DNA of 64,000 nucleotides from Eubacterium sp. AF16-48 (GTDB taxonomy: Bacteria; Bacillota; Clostridia; Lachnospirales; Lachnospiraceae), in the NCBI RefSeq assembly GCF_003479405.1, contig NZ_QUHB01000001.1, positions 62,001-126,000 of the forward strand, in the 5' to 3' direction. Shown in pieces: positions 62,346 to 64,000 of this stretch. The position numbers and the translations under genes were made by a program. Each line of letters begins with the position of its first letter. Position 1 is the stretch's first letter. The notes below the pieces were generated by a model, which ran no database searches, was not told the origin of the DNA, and saw only the letters and a program-made list of their open reading frames with translations.

Positions 62346-64000
62346 ATGATGAAAGGGAAGATAAGAAAAATACTTAGCTTACTTATGGCTTTTACTATGG
62401 TTATGAATTTAAATTTGGTAACCGGTTATTCAGTAAAGGCTGCTGTCGGTTATGATGTTGTTATAACTAAAGTTGGCATTTATCAGAAAGATGGCGCTAC
62501 AAAGGTATATGCTGACTACAAAAATGTGGGAGCAGCAAGTGTTGGAAGTGACTTTAATATGTCATTTTATGTTAATAGGGAAAGCATAGGAACTGAAAAG
62601 ATTGCGGCAGGTTTAGGCGCAGGAAAAACAGCAAGGGTTGAATACACAGTAAGTGGTTCATATAGTGGCAAATGTTTAGTTACGGCCATTGCTGATATAA
62701 ACGATGGAAATACATCCAATAATAACCGTACATCTCAAAGAGACGTAAATAGTGCAGAACCTGTTACAGAGCCGGAAACAGCGGAACCGGAGACAACAAC
62801 AGTAGCACCGACTACACCGGAAACTACAACTGAAGCTCCGACTACGAAACCAATATCTGATCATGTTAAAATTACGGGAATAACATATTCTCCTGAAAAT
62901 CCAAAGGTAGGAGATACTGTAAAGATTACAGTAACAGCTAAAAATGAAGGCGACCAGATGGTTATGAATAAGCATGTTGCTGTGAAGATTGGCAATCAGA
63001 CACTTACCGGGACAATAACAATAGAGGCGCATAGTGAGGTATCCATGAATGTGAGTCCATGGACACCTACAGAAGCAGGTGTGTTTACAGCAGATGCGTC
63101 TATAGATATAGAAGGTACAAAGGTTACTGCTTCAAGAAGTAATATTGCAGTAGCTGCGGCAGCTACAGAAAATATGGAAGCTAAGGTAGTTGCTTTAGGT
63201 GGATTCCCAAGTGAAATATATGAAGGCGACGTAATTACATTTACAACTTTGGTTAAGAATACAGGGAACGCGGATATACCGGCAGGAACAAAACACGTAG
63301 TTAATATGGCAATAGACGGCTCATCATTCCAGACAGTTACTTTGTCTCAGGATATTCCTGCAGGTGGATATGTTAAGATAGAAAGCAATTGGACAGCTAC
63401 TCGTGGCGGACATACCATAGTGTCTCAAATGGAGGGCAGTGATGTTACTAAGAAAATTAACGTTAAAAGAAAATTTAATACGGATTATACAGCTGTAACC
63501 GGTGGTGTAGATATGGTTGTTACAGATATTGGATATCATAATGTAACCACAGGTGAGGATGATGGAACAATAAATGTAGGGGATATTATACAATTTAAGG
63601 CAGTAGGAGTTAATGCAGGTGATACTGCAAAGCCTGCTGGTGTTAAATGCGGTATGGCATTCTATATTAATGGAAGCACATATGACACAGGTGGCGGAAT
63701 GATGTGGGATGATACCTTCAGGGGCAATGACTCTTCGTTAGCGCCTGGTGAATCTCATATATTTATAACAAATGGTGGAAATAGAACAGATGCCGGACAT
63801 GGTCACTTATGGAAAGCAACAGAAGGTACAAATACCGTAGAAGCATACATAAATGATGATGATAAGGATAAAACCGATGAGATAAATAGAAATAATAATA
63901 GAAAAACTGTAACAATAACGATACCATATATTGTAAATAGTTATTTTGACACACAAGATACTGCTGATAACGTAAATGTTGATGCAGCGGATGTTAAGCC
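62346..64000 (+). CDS. Secreted CARDB-repeat surface protein (3' end beyond window)
   Basis: 551 residues visible. A Sec signal peptide (KIRKILSLLMAFTMVMNLNL, cleavage likely after VKA near 32) is followed by a CARDB-type domain (34-135), a Thr/Pro/Glu linker of about 30 residues (TTTVAPTTPETTTEAPTT), and at least three further CARDB-like beta domains with KNTG/KNEG turns. Such modules are adhesion or carbohydrate-binding spacers in secreted Lachnospiraceae proteins. The catalytic or anchoring part, if any, is outside the window. Start after GAAGGGAG; ATG 62346 or 62349. Confidence 0.85.
   Translation, partial: MMKGKIRKILSLLMAFTMVMNLNLVTGYSVKAAVGYDVVITKVGIYQKDGATKVYADYKNVGAASVGSDFNMSFYVNRESIGTEKIAAGLGAGKTARVEYTVSGSYSGKCLVTAIADINDGNTSNNNRTSQRDVNSAEPVTEPETAEPETTTVAPTTPETTTEAPTTKPISDHVKITGITYSPENPKVGDTVKITVTAKNEGDQMVMNKHVAVKIGNQTLTGTITIEAHSEVSMNVSPWTPTEAGVFTADASIDIEGTKVTASRSNIAVAAAATENMEAKVVALGGFPSEIYEGDVITFTTLVKNTGNADIPAGTKHVVNMAIDGSSFQTVTLSQDIPAGGYVKIESNWTATRGGHTIVSQMEGSDVTKKINVKRKFNTDYTAVTGGVDMVVTDIGYHNVTTGEDDGTINVGDIIQFKAVGVNAGDTAKPAGVKCGMAFYINGSTYDTGGGMMWDDTFRGNDSSLAPGESHIFITNGGNRTDAGHGHLWKATEGTNTVEAYINDDDKDKTDEINRNNNRKTVTITIPYIVNSYFDTQDTADNVNVDAADVK

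Overview
The window looks like chromosome of a low-GC, anaerobic, spore-forming Firmicute, most likely a member of the Lachnospiraceae (Clostridia). The support is AT-rich DNA, strong AGGAGG-type ribosome binding sites, Spo0A, SpoIVB and GerW sporulation genes, the Firmicute gene order yqhY-nusB-xseAB-ispA-dxs-tlyA-nadK-argR-recN-spoIVB-spo0A, a one-piece tmRNA, a FeoA-FeoA-FeoB-Cys-rich-peptide iron operon, and a large dehydratase-activase fusion protein. Genus and species cannot be fixed from the sequence alone.

Layout. 1-3.7 kb: a partial DtxR-family regulator divergent from a ferrous iron uptake operon (two FeoA, FeoB, Cys-rich peptide), with dyads in the shared control region. 3.7-6.7 kb: a LolD/MacB-type ABC ATPase and its FtsX-like permease. 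6.7-17.1 kb: a conserved housekeeping run from Asp23/Gls24 to SpoIVB (transcription antitermination, exonuclease VII, isoprenoid precursors, NAD kinase, arginine repressor, RecN, sporulation protease). 17.1-19.4 kb: a Fic-wHTH gene and an SseB-like/FHA gene inserted between spoIVB and spo0A. 19.4-24 kb: spo0A with a readable promoter and three 0A boxes, glgA, and rqcH on the minus strand. 24-30 kb: yicC, gmk, rpoZ, rimO, pgsA, an aminotransferase and an aldose-1-epimerase-like gene. 30-37.9 kb: a yybP-ykoY type manganese riboswitch with terminator ahead of a P-type ATPase, then trxA, trxB, a two-component system, an FNT-family channel with an in-frame stop in its N-terminus, and a convergent DUF6512 membrane protein. 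38-41 kb: ssrA (tmRNA) followed by a small accessory patch containing a duplicated structured element, a DUF3267 putative metalloprotease, a 33-bp tandem repeat, an AAA/DUF4143 ATPase and a truncated MBL-fold gene. 41-46.3 kb: a second two-component system, hisH, hisF, a lipid kinase and ung. 46.6-50.9 kb: a 1420-residue ASKHA/dehydratase-activase protein on the minus strand. 51-64 kb: a rhomboid-fold pseudoprotease, malQ, a lysA-like gene, a cluster with two unknown genes plus DUF2953 and GerW/YtfJ, a 47-residue membrane peptide, metF, a separate MetH activation-domain protein, a MetH lacking that domain, and the start of a secreted CARDB-repeat protein that runs off the window.

How it fits together. 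Most of the window is core metabolism and sporulation control. The regulatory DNA is unusually readable: a sigma-A promoter with a dyad over the -10 for feo, four alternating copies of an 11-bp half-site around the fic promoter, three 0A boxes around the spo0A promoter, and a full metal riboswitch with terminator. I found no clearly new multi-gene system, no CRISPR array, prophage or insertion sequence. The best leads are the duplicated structured element next to ssrA, the fic promoter architecture, the nonsense codon in the FNT gene, the terminator of that gene lying inside its convergent neighbour, and the uncharacterised genes beside DUF2953/GerW.
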